NCBI GenBank assembly: GCA_027729865.1
Contig: JAQCBM010000145.1
Location: forward strand, 1-5,481
Source: Actinomycetota bacterium
GTDB taxonomy: Bacteria > Actinomycetota > Actinomycetes > S36-B12
DNA length: 5,481 nt
Direction of reading: 5' to 3'
Positions 5,470-5,481 of this stretch are shown here, piece after piece (position 1 is the stretch's first letter; each line of letters begins with the position of its first letter). Below the pieces are notes generated by a model, which saw only the letters and a program-made list of their open reading frames with translations, was not told the DNA's origin and did no database searches. The position numbers were made by a program, and so were the translations under genes.

Positions 5470-5481
5470 GTTCCAGACGAG

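Overview
The window looks like part of an actinobacterial chromosome. Base composition is fairly GC-rich (high fifties percent by eye). GTG starts are common, all genes are on the + strand, and the best matches I recognise from memory are actinobacterial: an AlkA-type glycosylase, a small DUF6153-like membrane protein, DUF305 and F510_1955 lipoproteins, a type II NADH dehydrogenase and a Bcr/CflA transporter. No tRNA, rRNA, CRISPR array, insertion sequence or phage gene is visible. No search was run, so family names rest on recognised motifs.

Layout. Positions 1-720 hold the C-terminal part of a HhH-GPD DNA glycosylase that begins before the window. A short gap leads to a 126-residue His-containing membrane protein (773-1153). 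A large imperfect inverted repeat (about 1134-1211) with a perfect 14-bp inner stem overlaps the end of that gene and reaches the Shine-Dalgarno of the next. That next gene (1221-2552) encodes a lipoprotein in which a DUF305 domain is joined to an Asp-box beta-propeller of the F510_1955 type. After 85 bases comes a type II NADH:quinone oxidoreductase (2638-3852). A 363-base non-coding stretch (3853-4215) carries three related copies of an approximately 20-bp repeat. The window closes with a complete Bcr/CflA-type MFS drug exporter (4216-5469).

How the genes may work together. The membrane protein and the DUF305-propeller lipoprotein lie next to each other and are both rich in His/Met near likely metal sites. 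I infer that they form a small cell-surface module, possibly for copper or another soft metal, but no metal sensor or pump lies in the window to prove it. The NADH dehydrogenase, the exporter and the glycosylase look like independent housekeeping or stress genes. The NADH dehydrogenase and the exporter each have a TANNNT hexamer 6-7 bases before a GTG and no well-placed Shine-Dalgarno, which fits leaderless transcription.

Most worth a second look: the DUF305-propeller fusion, the long inverted repeat before it, and the three-copy repeat in the 3853-4215 gap. I see no clear evidence of a wholly new system.
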